Source: Escarpia spicata
Lineage: Eukaryota; Annelida; Polychaeta; Sabellida; Siboglinidae
Direction of reading: 5' to 3'
NCBI GenBank assembly: GCA_963995525.1
Contig: OZ023210.1
Coordinates: forward strand, 63,217,139 to 63,281,138
Length of the DNA stretch: 64,000 bases
Of the stretch, positions 37,060 to 48,872 are shown piece by piece. The position numbers and the translations under genes were made by a program. Positions within the stretch are counted from its first letter, which is position 1. Every line of letters begins with the position of its first letter. Below the pieces are notes generated by a model. The model saw only the letters and a program-made list of their open reading frames with translations. It ran no database searches and had not been told where the DNA came from.

Positions 37060-38214
37060 TAGTTTAGATACTCAACTGTGTCTGCACCTTCACCCATGGA
37101 GCTAATGAATTCTATCGCTAGAACTGCTGCTCCTTTTCCTGTCAGATGTAGCCCATTACTAAACAGATCTTCTCTCCCTACAAAGCTTGCCCACGTGTCT
37201 ACGAAGCCGACTCTTTCCTCCATACATGGCCATTCTTCTTCAATTCTTGTAGTATTGTCCTCTGCCACCCATTATCGGCAGTATAACATGATCTGTCCAA
37301 AGCGTGCCTCTTTCAGTGTGCAGACCTGTCTCCTTTGCTTATCAATGATGGCCGTCGTACCTTCCTTCTCAGCATTATTGATGCCCACGTGCACAAGAAT
37401 AGATCCCCCGTTGCCATTATCCATGACCTGGCCTACTCTTTCTGTGACATCCTCTATCTTTGCCCCTGGTAGACATACAGTCATATCTTCCCCCTTGTTT
37501 ATTTTCTTGCCCAACTTTCTAATAATATAATTCCTCATGACCATTCGCAGTTACCTCTCTTTTCTCTTAATTACTGCATCTGCACAACTGTTGCCTTCCT
37601 TCTGTTGCAGCTCCTCAACACCGACCTGTTTACCTTCCCTTTGCTGAACACTCTGTGTTCTTCCATCTGTCTTCTTTTCAGTCTTTTGTTTCACAGTCTT
37701 ACCAACTGCCTTTGTGTATCTACCTCTTCAACACCTGTATCGCAGTCGCTTCTCTCCTCGTTCTCTACAGACTGACCACTTGTTGCCCTATCCCCACCGA
37801 CCCGTTTTCGTTCCCTCTGCCGAACACTTTTCTTCCGTCCCTCTGTCTTCTCATATCCTTGTTCCTTCACACCTGTCACCTTCCCTCCTCTCAATCTCCT
37901 TTCTTCAGTTTCTCTGTCACAACTATGCTCGTTCTGTGTCATAGTATTCCCAACTCTCCTCCTGTCATCCTTATATGTTTCATATATATCCATATCGAGT
38001 CTCATCTCCATCTCCTTCACTATATTTGTCAACTTACACACCTCCTTCGTCAGACATCACACCCTCAAACACCCCCTACACCGAAATGTGAATCCGTCTT
38101 CTTTGGTCTCTGCCCATGATTTTGGACAGCCAGACAACGCAAAATCCACCCAGCTCTGGCAGTCGTTGCAAACCAAGTGTAATTTTGCCCTGAGTTGCCA
38201 CTTGCAAGGTGCCA
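37060..38214 (-). pseudogene. CR1-type LINE ORF1 (PHD-like plus SGNH esterase-like), decayed
   Basis: Begins at an ATG near 38,214 (MAPCKWQLRAK) and has CNDC...W...C...CRGC zinc-ligand spacing reminiscent of a PHD finger. A TGA falls right after the last pair. Further on there is a KLTNIVKEMEMRLD coiled segment, a Lys/Glu/Arg-rich linker (EERRLRGGKVTGVKEQ) and the esterase-like region with KGEDMTVCLPGAKIEDVTER and GGSILVHVGINN. It ends TVEYLN and stop near 37,065. Compared with copy D the frame is broken several times. In CR1 elements such ORF1 proteins are thought to bind nucleic acid or membranes; the exact role is not established. Confidence 0.75.
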
Positions 38215-38325
38215 TATCAGAATCTATTTATATTCAAAATAGTTGTTATATAGTCTTTACAAATACTTTTCAGTGTATAATTTACACCAGATTGTTTAGG
38301 TTATAGTTAGTTATATGTGTTAACA

Positions 38326-39213
38326 CACGGTGACACACAGCGTCTTACGAATGCATTCAAGTTAGGCTTAGATTCAAGGTAGTCTTTACAAAGAATGTTT
38401 TCTGTGTACTAATATACACTTTATAAGTTTATTATTTCAGGTTTTAAATACTCATCTAACTACAATGACTATCTCAACTAACCCTATTCTATTGTCGTTG
38501 ACGTTACGTTAACTTCGTCAGTGACCTAATTAGTAAACAACGTTCCGATTACATTAACGTCCCCAATTATCGCTCGCAAATCGCCTACTTTTAAACTGTC
38601 CTAGATTACTCCCTCTAGCTAACTTTTAACAAAAACATCTTGCCTAATATGTATCTAAAATTACGTTATGTTTGATATACACTCAATAATATCACTTATC
38701 TTTATCAAATATAATTTTACTCTCGCAAGTTTGCTCCTCCAAATTCAAAACAATTCACCGCCTTGTTCCTTGTTGTAGTAAATCACTGCTCTATAAGAAG
38801 AACTCCTCAGGACTTCACTGGATTGGCACGGCTTCCTAGTTGGGTCGACTTCTAGTGTGTATTGAGTAGATATAGACTCTGGTTAAGGTCTCTAGTTCAT
38901 CATGTAGTTGGTCGAAAGCATTGGCATAGTACAGTCTATCGAAAAAAACAGTTCAGATAAGGGACGCTGATCAGCACCCACCACCCCTACTAGGCGCTGG
39001 CAGTCACGGTGACTGAGTCTAGTCAATTAATTAATTTATTTATTATAAAAATTGCATATGTCATTAAGCCGGCTCCCTGTCCATCACAAGGGGTTATCTG
39101 CTGGCTGCAGCCGTAGACGAATGAACGAAGTAGGCTTAAACATAACAAACTACACCCTAGTCTACATCACTAGATATATCACATTTGCAACACACCATCT
39201 ACATACTGCGTGA
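38326..39213. other. Inter-LINE spacer, possibly extended LINE 5' leader
   Basis: AT-rich sequence without coding potential. A block at 38,379-38,440 (GTAGTCTTTACAAAGAATGT then TTTCTGTGTACTAATATACA) resembles the LINE A 5' UTR at 38,250-38,300. This may be a duplicated leader segment. Confidence 0.4.
38935..39010 (-). repeat. Inverted copy of the flanking sequence at 32,812-32,893
   Basis: The reverse complement reads GCCAGCGCCTAGTAGGGGTG then GGTGCTGATCAGCGTCCC and TTATCTGAACTGTTTTT. It matches 32,812-32,893 and 33,990-34,053 in the opposite orientation, and the two orientations flank LINE copy A. Either this is a dispersed repeat or an older element with inverted ends into which the LINE inserted. 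Confidence 0.75.
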
Positions 39214-40205
39214 ACAGATTTAACAAGATTGCCAACCAGAGAATTAACTCTAGGTGGCAAGTGGACAAGGAAACCATTTGATAACCCTTTTTATCTACGT
39301 GTATCCTGCTTTTCTGATGTATGTGTCGATTTTATTTTAAAACTATTCACGCTACTAGCACCACACAATCAGCAGATAATCTGTTCCATTCATTTATAGT
39401 CTTTTATGAAAATGAGAACTTTCTTATATTTAATCTAAACTGCTCCTTTACTAATGTAACTTCATGTCCTCTAATCCTTATATCTTTCTTAACTAATACA
39501 AAATATTTCTATCAATATTTTCATAACCATTCAATATTTTAATAACTTCTATCTGATCTCCTCTCAATCCCCTGGTCTCTAGTGTTGTTAAACCACATTT
39601 CTAGCATATATATGTCCTTCTTGCGATATGGCATCCACGCATGTATGCAATAATTTATATGAGGCCTAGCTATTGTTTTGTACAGCGGTAGTATTAGTTC
39701 GTTTTCATTACACGCTATATTTCGCCTAATTAATCCAAGGATTTGATTTCCCTTTGAAACGGCAATGACACCTTCATATCAGCACTAATGGTTAACCCTA
39801 AGTCATTTTATTTTACAGTAGTATTTAGTACTGTACCCCCATTGCATATTGTACAGCTTCGTTCCCATGTCGTGTGGAGGCATTTGCATTTGCCACTTCT
39901 CAGACCATTTTATCAACCTGTCTAGGTCATCTTGTAAATGTTGTCTATCTCCATCGCGTTTAACCCTTCTAAACACTTCTATATCATGCGTAAATTTCAA
40001 CACCTTGTTTGTTATACCATCGTCCAAATCGTTGATATATGTTAAGAATAATGTAGGTCCCAGAACTGATCCCTGTGGTACCCCACTCAAAACTGATTTC
40101 CAGTTCGAAGCCTTCCCATCAGTTGTTGTCTTCTGTCAATCAACCATTTTTCTATCCAGTTAATTATACCATTTCCTATGCCATTGGCCTTTAGTTTAAG
40201 CAGTA
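39214..40205 (-). mobile_element. CR1-type LINE copy B, 5'-truncated 3' third
   Basis: The minus strand starts within the RT near motif B (SGVPQGSVLGPTLFLTYIND, about 40,035-40,090). It has motif C changed from FADD to FTHD, then DLDRLIKWSEKWQM and frameshifts, and continues through the C-terminal region (CGLTTLETRGLRG-like sequence) to the typical 3' end at 39,214 (GGCAATCTTGTTAAATCTG). Several short deletions are present. A dead copy. Confidence 0.85.
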
Positions 40206-40214
40206 ATCTTTGAA

Positions 40215-40290
40215 TTGAATTTTATTGTACAGCGCCTTGAGCATATTATGGATATTGCGCTCTATAAATATTAAATAGTATTATTATTGA
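40215..40290 (+). mobile_element. Orphan LINE/SINE 3' tail with GCGC hairpin
   Basis: CAGCGCCTTGAGCATATTAT then GGATATTGCGCTCTATAAAT and (ATT)n. This is the stem-loop and tail format of L2-like LINEs and their partner SINEs, resembling the ends at 30,222-30,290 and, on the minus strand, 63,305-63,380. It abuts the 5' truncation point of copy B. Confidence 0.6.
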
Positions 40291-41572
40291 TGCAATGTTC
40301 AAAATCGATTATTTATTTTGCCAGCACTGACTACAACTGTGTTCACGTCAGCATAGAATGGCCGCGGGGTTTGTGTGGACTACGGACGTCGCCATGGACA
40401 TGTTGGAGTGTCTCGTTGTCTGTAACAACTATGCCACGAGAAGCAGAGTACGCGCCCGCATTGCATGTTTAAATGCACGCTGCAAGGCATATGACCGAGT
40501 TTTGGCTGACAGTCGGACGACCTCTGAATTTCCACTTCTGGGTTGACCGCAAGTTCTGACGCAGGTGTACGACAGAACGACAGAGCCATAAACGTCATGT
40601 TAGATATGCCTCAAAGCTACGATGACTATTCGATGTAAACAAATATGGACACGGATGTTAGTGTGATTAGCTCTGCCATTTCCGGGAAGGTCGAGACCGA
40701 AAGGACGCTGCATGTATGCGGCTGTCATTTAAAATTAGCATGGTTCTATGGAAAGTGATCGTTCGTTAACAGATTTATGATTAATCATATCGTATCGTAA
40801 ATTATTCCGTTTATTGCTGTTTTTGAATGGGCTACTGCGCACACCTTCTGCAGTCTCGATCCCGCGTGGCGTGGCATAATCAGAAACGCCTAGTAGTAGT
40901 TTTTTTGGAGGGCGAACACATAAATCGAGTAACAGATATAGTACATTTAAATTACAAGCTAAATGACCATTCGTTATGCCTTCAACTGATAATTGCGAAT
41001 CCATGAAATATTGCTTTCAATAACGTGTTAAATCATCAACAGTACAACCCACTTTAGTGTCACGTCAAATTTTGTGCAACCAAAAAACAAGAGTGTATTC
41101 GTAATTCTTCCAGACAATCTGTTAGGCCTTAAATCGCATCACGGGTGACGGAATTTTGTGTAGCTTCGAAATAACATCCTTGCCTTCGCGCCATAAATAG
41201 GGCCCAATATACGTTCGTAATGGACAGGGCACGTGCGTAGAATGTCGCCAAATTAAATGTCACTGCACGCATATCACTGCTTCCGGAAAACGCAAAAGAG
41301 CTGGACCACAACTTACAAGGCTAACGAGAAAAGACGATCAAAAACGCCTCGCCAGTTGAGCACGGATAATTCGCGCGTCTTGATTTTGATCGAGTAGACC
41401 TATTCTTGGCAATATGTATCGCTGACGACTGTTCGGAAGAACAGGTACCGCAAGGAAGAAGAAGAAAACGAAGAAGATGTAAACGGTCAAAATACTAGCT
41501 TTAGTAAAGCCGTTATCACCGAAAGATGTGCATCCGCGGTCTACGAAATAGGTGCTCACGTGTACGAAGGTA
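40291..41572. other. No gene recognised
   Basis: Anonymous sequence with short frames only. Nothing supportable. Confidence 0.45.
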
Positions 41573-41740
41573 GATTCAATAAAGATTCGGTTCAGTGACG
41601 AAAATTTCCTGGAAAAATGCTGCGGTTTACGGGATGGAATATACGGCTTTCTTCCAGGTAACTCTTGTGTCATAGTTATTGGAGCACGTTAGCGGCGAGT
41701 GTTTTACCTACACTCATGCATACATGCATGCATGCATGTG
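41573..41740 (+). repeat. Microsatellite-associated dispersed repeat, copy 1
   Basis: About 165 bp closely matching 49,294-49,455: GATTCGGTTCAGTGACGAAA, TTTACGGGATGGAATATACG, CTTTCTTCCAGGTAACTCTT, GGAGCACGTTAGCGGCGAGT and GTTTTACCTACAC. In both places it runs straight into a (CA)n tract. No coding potential was recognised. It is probably a mobile element that carries or seeds the microsatellite. Confidence 0.85.
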
Positions 41741-41749
41741 TATAGGCAC

Positions 41750-41752
41750 ACT

Positions 41753-41812
<60 letters not shown>

Positions 41813-41813
41813 C

Positions 41814-41876
<63 letters not shown>
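41750..41876. repeat. (CA)n microsatellite with TA/TG interruptions
   Basis: About 60 CA units interrupted by ACATAC near 41,780 and ACATGCACACGC near 41,810. Confidence 0.95.
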
Positions 41877-44800
41877 CTTACACACTTATAAATGAATTCT
41901 AACTGTTATGGACAATATAAAGCAATCTACTCAGTGCAAATAAATATCATTCAGAGTAAGGTATTTTGTGATATTCCTCGAGTTTCAATTTAAATTTATG
42001 TTAACCGATAACAGTCTACATTAGTAACATTTGAAATATTTAGAAAACAGTTGAATTTATTTAAATTGCTGACTATACACACATACTATATTCTGATGCG
42101 ATAGTGATATAAATTAACTTATTCAGATGACAGAACCATAATGCCGAGTTGGATAAGCTATGTTTATGGTTCGCTGTAAACAAGTTATCACTAAAATAAA
42201 AAAGACGACCAAAACGATGTCAGTAAATCGCAATTTGAATGCACGCATGTAAAATTCAAGTTTGCTTAGTGACATAGAAATGTTTATGGCATTGTACCAT
42301 TGTGTAGCCTGGGAAGTCGCTTCTTGATTGTTACGCGTATAACTGCCAACTCTCCCGGTATTTCCGGAAGTCAGCTGGATTTTTTGTGTGGCTCCCGTTC
42401 TCACGGAATACAGGTAAATGTCCCGAATTTTCGCAGAAAATGTCCAACACAACAGCACCCACCCTCCCGCCTTCGAGATAGCGCGAAATCACGTGAGACA
42501 TGCTTAGATTTGCTGAACAGCTGAATTACCGGCGAAAAATATCCAACAATACCCATTCTTCCCATGTCAAGATCCGGGACAGCGCGACGAGACAGCGCGA
42601 AACGGGAAGCGTGTTGAACCATTGATAAATCTCCCGCAATTTCAAAAAAGTTGGCAGGTATACACACATGACATGTATTGTTATACGATTCCCTTTGTTT
42701 GCCTTATAAAATACTATGTGTTGATAATTGTTACCTTGCTGGGTGAGATCCATATCACTGTGTACCTTCTTCAGCTTACTAATACTCTCCGCCTCACGGG
42801 ATCTCCTTTTATGCACTTCATCCAGCACATTCTCGGACGACGACGTTTATGACCGCTACGGCGTAAAGGCGCCACACAACTAGATGATCAGCGTATTATG
42901 TATTTTGTGTTTTTGGTGCGTTTTCAAACACACATACAAGGCAAGAGATCGTTTCACGACACCGCATACACATCGGACGATCGAATCGAAGGGTATCTAG
43001 TACTAACTTACGTCTAATGCGAACGGAATAACTATCAGTTATGGTAACGATTTAAATAACCGATTCGGATCGAAAACAGCGAATAAGCTGTTAGCGTAAT
43101 AATAACGTTAATGTATGTCACGGAACACGCCATGCGCGACGACGATAATACTTGTTATTCCAAAACAACGTTTACTATGCCACCAGAGAGTTGCTTACTA
43201 CCGGGAACTGTAATGATATTATAACATAGTTCTGCCTACGACACGGATAGCAAACTTGACAATCTGGACGGCAGAAGACACATCCACAAATTACCACCAC
43301 GGCATAATTGTTTTCTAATGTGACGCGTGTTACGGCGGAATTACTTTTCGGCGAAATACAACTACTGTGTACGTGAACAGCTGTATTTATATGAGACGCA
43401 GGCTGCGTTGCATTATATATTGCTACGTGTGTACAATATATTATCAGATGCTCATTGATTTTCATCACCTCAACAAAACTTAATTAATTAAAACGTGCTA
43501 TTCTCTTATATACAGATGCCGCCTGTTTAAAGTATAGAAGAACGGCCTTGTGTTATAAGAACAGGATATAAAATCAACTGTATGAATGTGTTTAATCCTT
43601 TCCCTGCGTGCTTATTGTCTCGGATTATATCTATACTACCTGACATACACCAGATAGCTGGCGTTTTAGTTGTACTACGTAGCTGAGTGAATCACGGAGA
43701 AGTTGAGACGGTGTTCGAATGAACATATCTGCCAGGTGGTGAATTGCAAAGCGCTCTTAGTAGTCATGCGGATTGGATACTGCGCTATATATGTTTTTAC
43801 AATAACCTTTGTTTACTACCCGACACTGGGCCCAATCTTTTGTGTAATGTGTAGTATCTGCCCAACCCGATACTACGCTGTATCACTGCTGTAACATGTC
43901 GACAGCAAGATACTACACTAGGTAATTTGTGCGGTGTTGGCATTACACAGGAGTCTTGACACTGGTGTAGTATATGCGTAACATGACACTACAACCAAAT
44001 CACCGTTGTAGCATCGACACTAATTGCCACTAAATTTAATCGCAAAGGGCCTCGTCTCTGACGTAAGCCCACGTGTGTTTTCAATTATTTGCACTGACCG
44101 ACATTGAATTATTTAGCCAACAATAATGTGTTGACGCACCGTTATCCTTTGGAGACGTCTCTTGTTTTGCAGCGCGCTGTATCTGTGTTCCGTTGTCGGG
44201 GATAGATCTGGACGTCACTGCTACCTACACATGACTTTCACTATGCATTGTAAATTTATGACTATATTTATAGTTCAAGTGTTCTTTTTCATGAAGTAGG
44301 TACCGGTGTGTTTCGCGGGGTAACAATCATTTCTGGAACAAAGTAGTCCTGGTTTTTTTCTTTAAAAACCCACATTTTCGTTAATGATGAGACAACACAA
44401 TGGAAAATACATAAAGAATGTGAAGCTCTCTTCAAGGGAAGTGTTCTACCACAAATCCTAGGCTTATATAGCGAACCTTGGTGAATATTCAAGGCAATGG
44501 CTGGAAGCGGGCCCTGGCCAAAGCCGTCTGACGGCATGTATAACGAATTTGCAACGACTGACAACCGTAAAAAAAGTATTTTCGGTCACTAACACTTTCT
44601 ACACCAACTTATTTATAAATGATACCAAGACGATTGTTGTCCATGTCTCCTCCATCAGTGTCAACGCCAGTCATGACGTCATCAGTTCCTGGCACGTCAC
44701 CTCTTCAGTTTGTCTTCATCGCTCACGCTGTGGTTCCAAATGGAGGCCATGTGAACATGGGAGAACCATCATGCTTCTCTTAATGTTGCCACGGCGACAC

Positions 44801-45257
44801 GACACTCCAACAGACATGTCAAGATTGGGCAGCAACAACTGTCATACTGCTCAAGGTTAATGTCATTTGTGATGAAACAGCTACAAGTGTCTTGGTTTCA
44901 TATAAGCGTCTTTGTTAAGTATTCTTAGTTGGCTTCGACGCGAATCATCTTCATTTCATTGGACAACATTTAACACAATAACTAGCAGAATAAATTAGAG
45001 CATGTCCTTTCACTGCTGTAGCCAAATGTCAATAGGCTACAGCGCGCAGTTATTACAAGGACAGAAGTGAACACCGATCCTGTAGCGGGGGAGGGATAAC
45101 GACATTTGCTGAGAAAATAACGCTGGGTACATATTACTCCATAGCAGAATTCGTGTCACCGCATTCACGATAGGAGAAGGTCGCAAGTAGCTGTTAGCAT
45201 CAATACTACTGCTATCACAATATATATTAAGTATTGTAATTGTCTAGTATATTGATA
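41877..45257. other. No gene recognised; contains a MITE-like element
   Basis: 3.4 kb of anonymous sequence. The only structured element is at 42,343-42,660, listed separately. A region near 43,850-43,990 has several ATACTAC and GTAGTAT words without clear periodicity. Confidence 0.4.
42343..42660. mobile_element. Candidate MITE with CTGCCAAC terminal inverted repeats
   Basis: The left end reads CTGCCAACTCTCCCGGTATT. The reverse complement of the right end reads CTGCCAACTTTTTTGAAATT followed by GCGGGAG. Outside are GTATA(A) on the left and GTATA on the right, a possible short target duplication. Inside are paired GAGATAGCGCGAAA- and GACAGCGCGAAA-like blocks. It has no transposase frame. The superfamily cannot be assigned. 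Confidence 0.45.
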
Positions 45258-45577
<320 letters not shown>

Positions 45578-46014
45578 ATACATAATTACATAAAAAAAAA
45601 TTTGTTTAGTCAAATGTTTGTTTAGTTTTGTTTAGCAACTACTGTTAGACGTTTTATTATTATTAACACTATCCTTACCTTACATAGCCTCTTCCCTCTC
45701 ACTGCAACATAAGGCGTCAACAAATTTCCTCCAGGCAGATCGGTCTTGGGCGAGCCAGCTCAGTTCTTGCCAGTTCTTCCTTGCCAGCTTCATTTCTTCG
45801 TCTATCATTCTTCTCCAGGTGCCCAGTGGTCTGCCTATTTTCCGTTGTCCAGGTGGTGTCCACTTTAGAGCGGCGTGTTGTAGGCTGTTTCTGTCCATGC
45901 GAAGAACATGGCCAAGTCATCTCCACCTCTTTTATTTCACTTCATCAACGATGTTGTTGATGTTGGTGCACTCCAAGATGCTCTTGTTTGTTACATGCTA
46001 CTCCCAAAGTATTC

Positions 46015-46509
46015 TCAGGATTCGTTTGAGGCACCTTCCTTCGAAACCTCTGAGTTGGCCCTCGGTCTTCTTATTGGTTCTCCGTTTGATCTGTATATCT
46101 TCAGCTCTGTCTTGGTGTGAAAGGTAGTGGATCTCAAAATGTTGGTGAGTTTGTAGAAGGCTTGTGCTGCCATTCCGTCCCTGGTGGTGATCTCCTTTTC
46201 TATGTTGCTGTCTGCTGAGATGAAGCTGCCAAGATTCTTGAAGTCGTTCACCTCCTCTAGGACTTCCCCTCTCACAGTTAGCTTCCTTGCACTGCGGGTC
46301 TTTATCGTCATGAGTTTAGTCTTGGTTGGATGTATCTTGAGACCAACTGTTTTTCCTGTCCTGTTTACATTGTCTGTTTTTTCTTGAATGCCTGTTTGAG
46401 AGTGTGACAGGAGGCCAATATCATCCGTAAAGTCTGCGTCTTCGAGTCGACCCGTTACTCCCCGCATGAGACCTCTTGGTTGATCACTGGTGGCTTTTCT
46501 CGTGACCAA
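46015..46509 (-). pseudogene. RTE-type LINE RT core and thumb region
   Basis: VTRKATSDQPRGLMRGVTGR followed by LEDADFTDDIGLLSHSQTG, which is motif C with FADD changed to FTDD. Next come VGLKIHPTKTKLMTIKTRSA, VLEEVNDFKNLGSFISADSN and MAAQAFYKLTNILRSTTFHT. After 46,015 the frame shifts before the C-terminal block at 45,680-45,900. The altered catalytic motif makes activity unlikely. Confidence 0.85.
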
Positions 46510-46977
46510 GTCGATGACTACTAGAACGAGTAGTGGCGAGATGACACATCATTGCTTCCCACCAGTCCTCACATGAAACCATTCACGCGGCTGTCCACCA
46601 TGCCTCAAACAACACTGGTTGTCTGCGTATATGTCCTTCAGGGTATTGATCATTTTAGTGGGAAGCCGTATGCCTTTAATATCTTCCACACGGGTGGATG
46701 GCGGATGCTGTCAAAGGCCTTTTCAAAGTCGATGTTGTTGATGTAGAGGGATGAATTCCACTCCAATGACTGTTCAACTGTAGTCCGTCCGAATCATAAA
46801 GACTGGTCTGTGCACGATCTCCCGCTTCTGAAGCCTGCCTGCTCTTCCCGAAGTCCTTTCGCGGTGCCTTTCTTGATTCTTTGTAGAAGTACTCTGCAGA
46901 ACATTTTGCCTGGTACAGACAGGAGATTTATGCCCCTCCAGTTGCCGCACTATGTAAGGTCGCCCTTTTGGGCAGTT

Positions 46978-47961
46978 TCACGATGACTCTCTTCTCCCAT
47001 GCCTCTGCTCCTTCCCACAATTTGTTGAACAGTTCACAACGTGTGCATTCGCACTGAGGCGGGGGTCTGCCGTCAGCATGTCAGGTGTGATTCCGTCCTC
47101 TGCCGGTGCTCTGCTTCCTTTGGTCTGTTTGATGACCTCTTCGATTTCCTGTTGTGTGATGCGTTCTTGTTTCATCTCCAGCTTTAGACCTGTAGTATGT
47201 ATCTCGGCTGCTTCCTCGGGGTCATCTCTGTTTAAAATCTCCCGGAAGTGATCTGCCCGTCTGTAGAGCTGTTCATCTTTCTTAACGATGACGTTTCCAT
47301 TCTTGTCCTTGACAACTGTCGATTTGTTGGACTTGTTTCCTGCCAGGGTCGTTGTGATTTTATAGATGGTCCTCGTGTACTCCTCTGCTTGTGCTTCTCT
47401 TGCTAGCTCGTCCTTGTACACTCTCTTGTCACCCCTCTCTGCTGCTGCTTGTGCTTCCCTTGCTAGCTCGTCCTTGTACACTCTCTTGTCACCCCTCTCT
47501 GTTGCTGCTTGTGCTTCTCTTGCTAGCTCGTCCTTGTACACTCTCTTGTCACCCCTCTCTGTTGCTGCTTGTGCTTCCCTTGCTAGCTCGTCTTTGTACA
47601 CTCTCTTGTCATCCCTCTCTGCTGCTGCTTGTGCTTCCCTTGCAAGCTCGTCCTTGTACACTCTCTTGTCACCCCTCTCTGTTGCTGCTTGTGCTTCCCT
47701 TGCTAGCTCGTCCTTGTACACTCTCTTGTCACCCCTCTCTGTTGTTGCTTGTGCTTCCCTTGCTAGCTCGTCCTTGTACACTCTCTTGTCACCCCTCTCT
47801 GTTGCTGCTTGTGCTTCCCTTGCTAGCTCGTCCTTGTACACTCTCTTGTCACCCCTCTCTGTTGTTACTTGTGCTTCCCTTGCTAGCTCGTCCATGTACA
47901 CTCTCTTGTCACCCCTCTCTGTTGCTGCTTGTGCTTCCCTTGCAAGCTCGTCCTTGTACAC
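46978..47961 (-). pseudogene. RTE-type LINE: repeat array, linker and RT N-terminal region (327-codon frame)
   Basis: An open frame running from within the 20-residue array into the RT N-terminal domain: AGNKSNKSTVVKDKNGNVIV, DEQLYRRADHFREILNRDDP, ERITQQEIEEVIKQTKGSRA and EDGITPDMLTADPRLSAN. It then shifts frame (NCSTNCGKEQRHGRRESS is out of frame). The true protein continues in other frames down to about 46,510. Confidence 0.8.
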
Positions 47962-48015
47962 TCTCTTGTCACCCCTCTCTGTTGCTGCTTGTGCTTCCCT
48001 TGCTAGCTCGTCCTT
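47401..48015 (-). repeat. 60-bp tandem array encoding a 20-residue repeat inside the RTE-type LINE
   Basis: Ten and a quarter near-identical 60-bp units. On the minus strand each unit encodes YKDELAREAQAATERGDKRV or a close variant (AAAERD, VTTERG, YMDELAR). The array is in frame with the following EEYTRTIYKITTTLAGNKSN and the RT, and it lies in the linker between endonuclease and RT. The segment resembles a single REAQ...ERGD...YKI stretch in ordinary RTE proteins, so one module seems to have been amplified in place. The antisense strand is also open through the array (ASLASSSLYTLLS products), which is a shadow. Confidence 0.95.
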
Positions 48016-48124
48016 GTTGTGTTGTATGCTCTGTCTTCAAGAAAATGCTCATCAATCTTTTGGCATTGATCATTGAGATCATCTACTGGGATATCGCATA
48101 GGAGTTGGATCTTGTTGAGTAGTT

Positions 48125-48872
48125 CTAGAGCGAACCGTTTTTTTTCACGTTGGGATCATTCAATCTTTGGGAGTTGAAAAGCTGTTTTGTTGTTTTCTTT
48201 TGGGTTTGTCTAAGTTTTAGCTGCAGTTTACGTAAGAGAAGATGATGGTCACTGCCAGCATCTATGTGATTTATTTGGTTGCTTGTTCTGCCATCAGGAC
48301 TGGTCCACGTTAACTTTTGGATTGTCATGTGTTGAAAGATGGTACCACCAATGACTAGTTCATTTTCTGACCAAAACGCTCTCCTTTGTCATTTTTCTCA
48401 CTCACCTATACCTTGTACTCCCATGCAGGCTTCACATACTTCGTTGTCCGCACCCACTTTGGCGTTCATATCTCCCATTACTATCAGGATGTCATGTCGT
48501 GGTGTCTTGTCTATTTGCTCGAGCAGGCGGTTGTAAAATGCATCGTTCATCTCCTCATCTGTTTGCTCGGTTCCATGACGAGAGCCACTCCTCCATGGTG
48601 ATGCCCGCCAGTTCGCTCAGAATAACATATCGTTTCTCCTGAGGCAAAGCGCCATCTTGCCATGGTCAGTCCGTCCGTCTCACCTCATTCAGCCCCAGTA
48701 TATTTATGTTATATCTTTTCATTTCACTCACCACTTGTTCTGTTCGTCCTGTCTTGTACGTCGTTCGTACATTCCACGCTGTTACTCTCACTCTTTGTCT
48801 GTGTACTACCAGTGACTGTGTCGGAACAGAAACTTCCTTTCGGCTTTCATACTTGCTCGTCATAAGCGGCAT
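48125..48872 (-). pseudogene. RTE-type endonuclease domain, broken
   Basis: N-terminal block VRVTAWNVRTTYKTGRTEQV and YNINILGLNEVRRTD (48,666-48,800, catalytic Asn and Glu blocks). After frame changes there is a central part encoding GDMNAKVGAD-like sequence (about 48,425-48,490), and the C-terminal block KLTWTSPDGRTSNQINHI (48,270-48,325) is followed by RDAGSDHHLL-type sequence with the SDHH catalytic motif. It would nick genomic DNA to prime reverse transcription. Frames change several times between blocks. Confidence 0.8.

Larger units (their letters stand above)
34693..38325 (-). mobile_element. CR1-type LINE copy A, 5'-complete but internally deleted
   Basis: The 5' end is at about 38,325, where homology with the 5' end of copy D at 52,142 begins (ATATAACTAACTATAACC). 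In order on the minus strand: 5' UTR (to 38,214); ORF1 with PHD-like CNDCQSWVDF and FRCRGC (38,070-38,214), a charged linker and an SGNH-like region (37,070-37,540); ORF2 endonuclease (about 36,100-36,960) with CLNARSIVNKRS and IIGITESWAQ; RT N-terminal part (about 35,510-36,080); and RT C-terminal end with the 3' UTR to 34,693. The catalytic RT core is missing. Many stops and indels are present, so the copy is dead. Confidence 0.85.

Noticed and set aside
38088..38306. Plus-strand frame with SAHDFGQPDNAKSTQL, also seen in antisense at 52.2-52.6 kb
   Set aside because: It recurs only because both are antisense to the LINE ORF1 start. The PHD-like reading on the other strand is the real one.
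47366..48101. Plus-strand frames with ASLASSSLYTLLSPLS repeats
   Set aside because: Antisense shadow of the 60-bp array in the RTE-type LINE coding strand.
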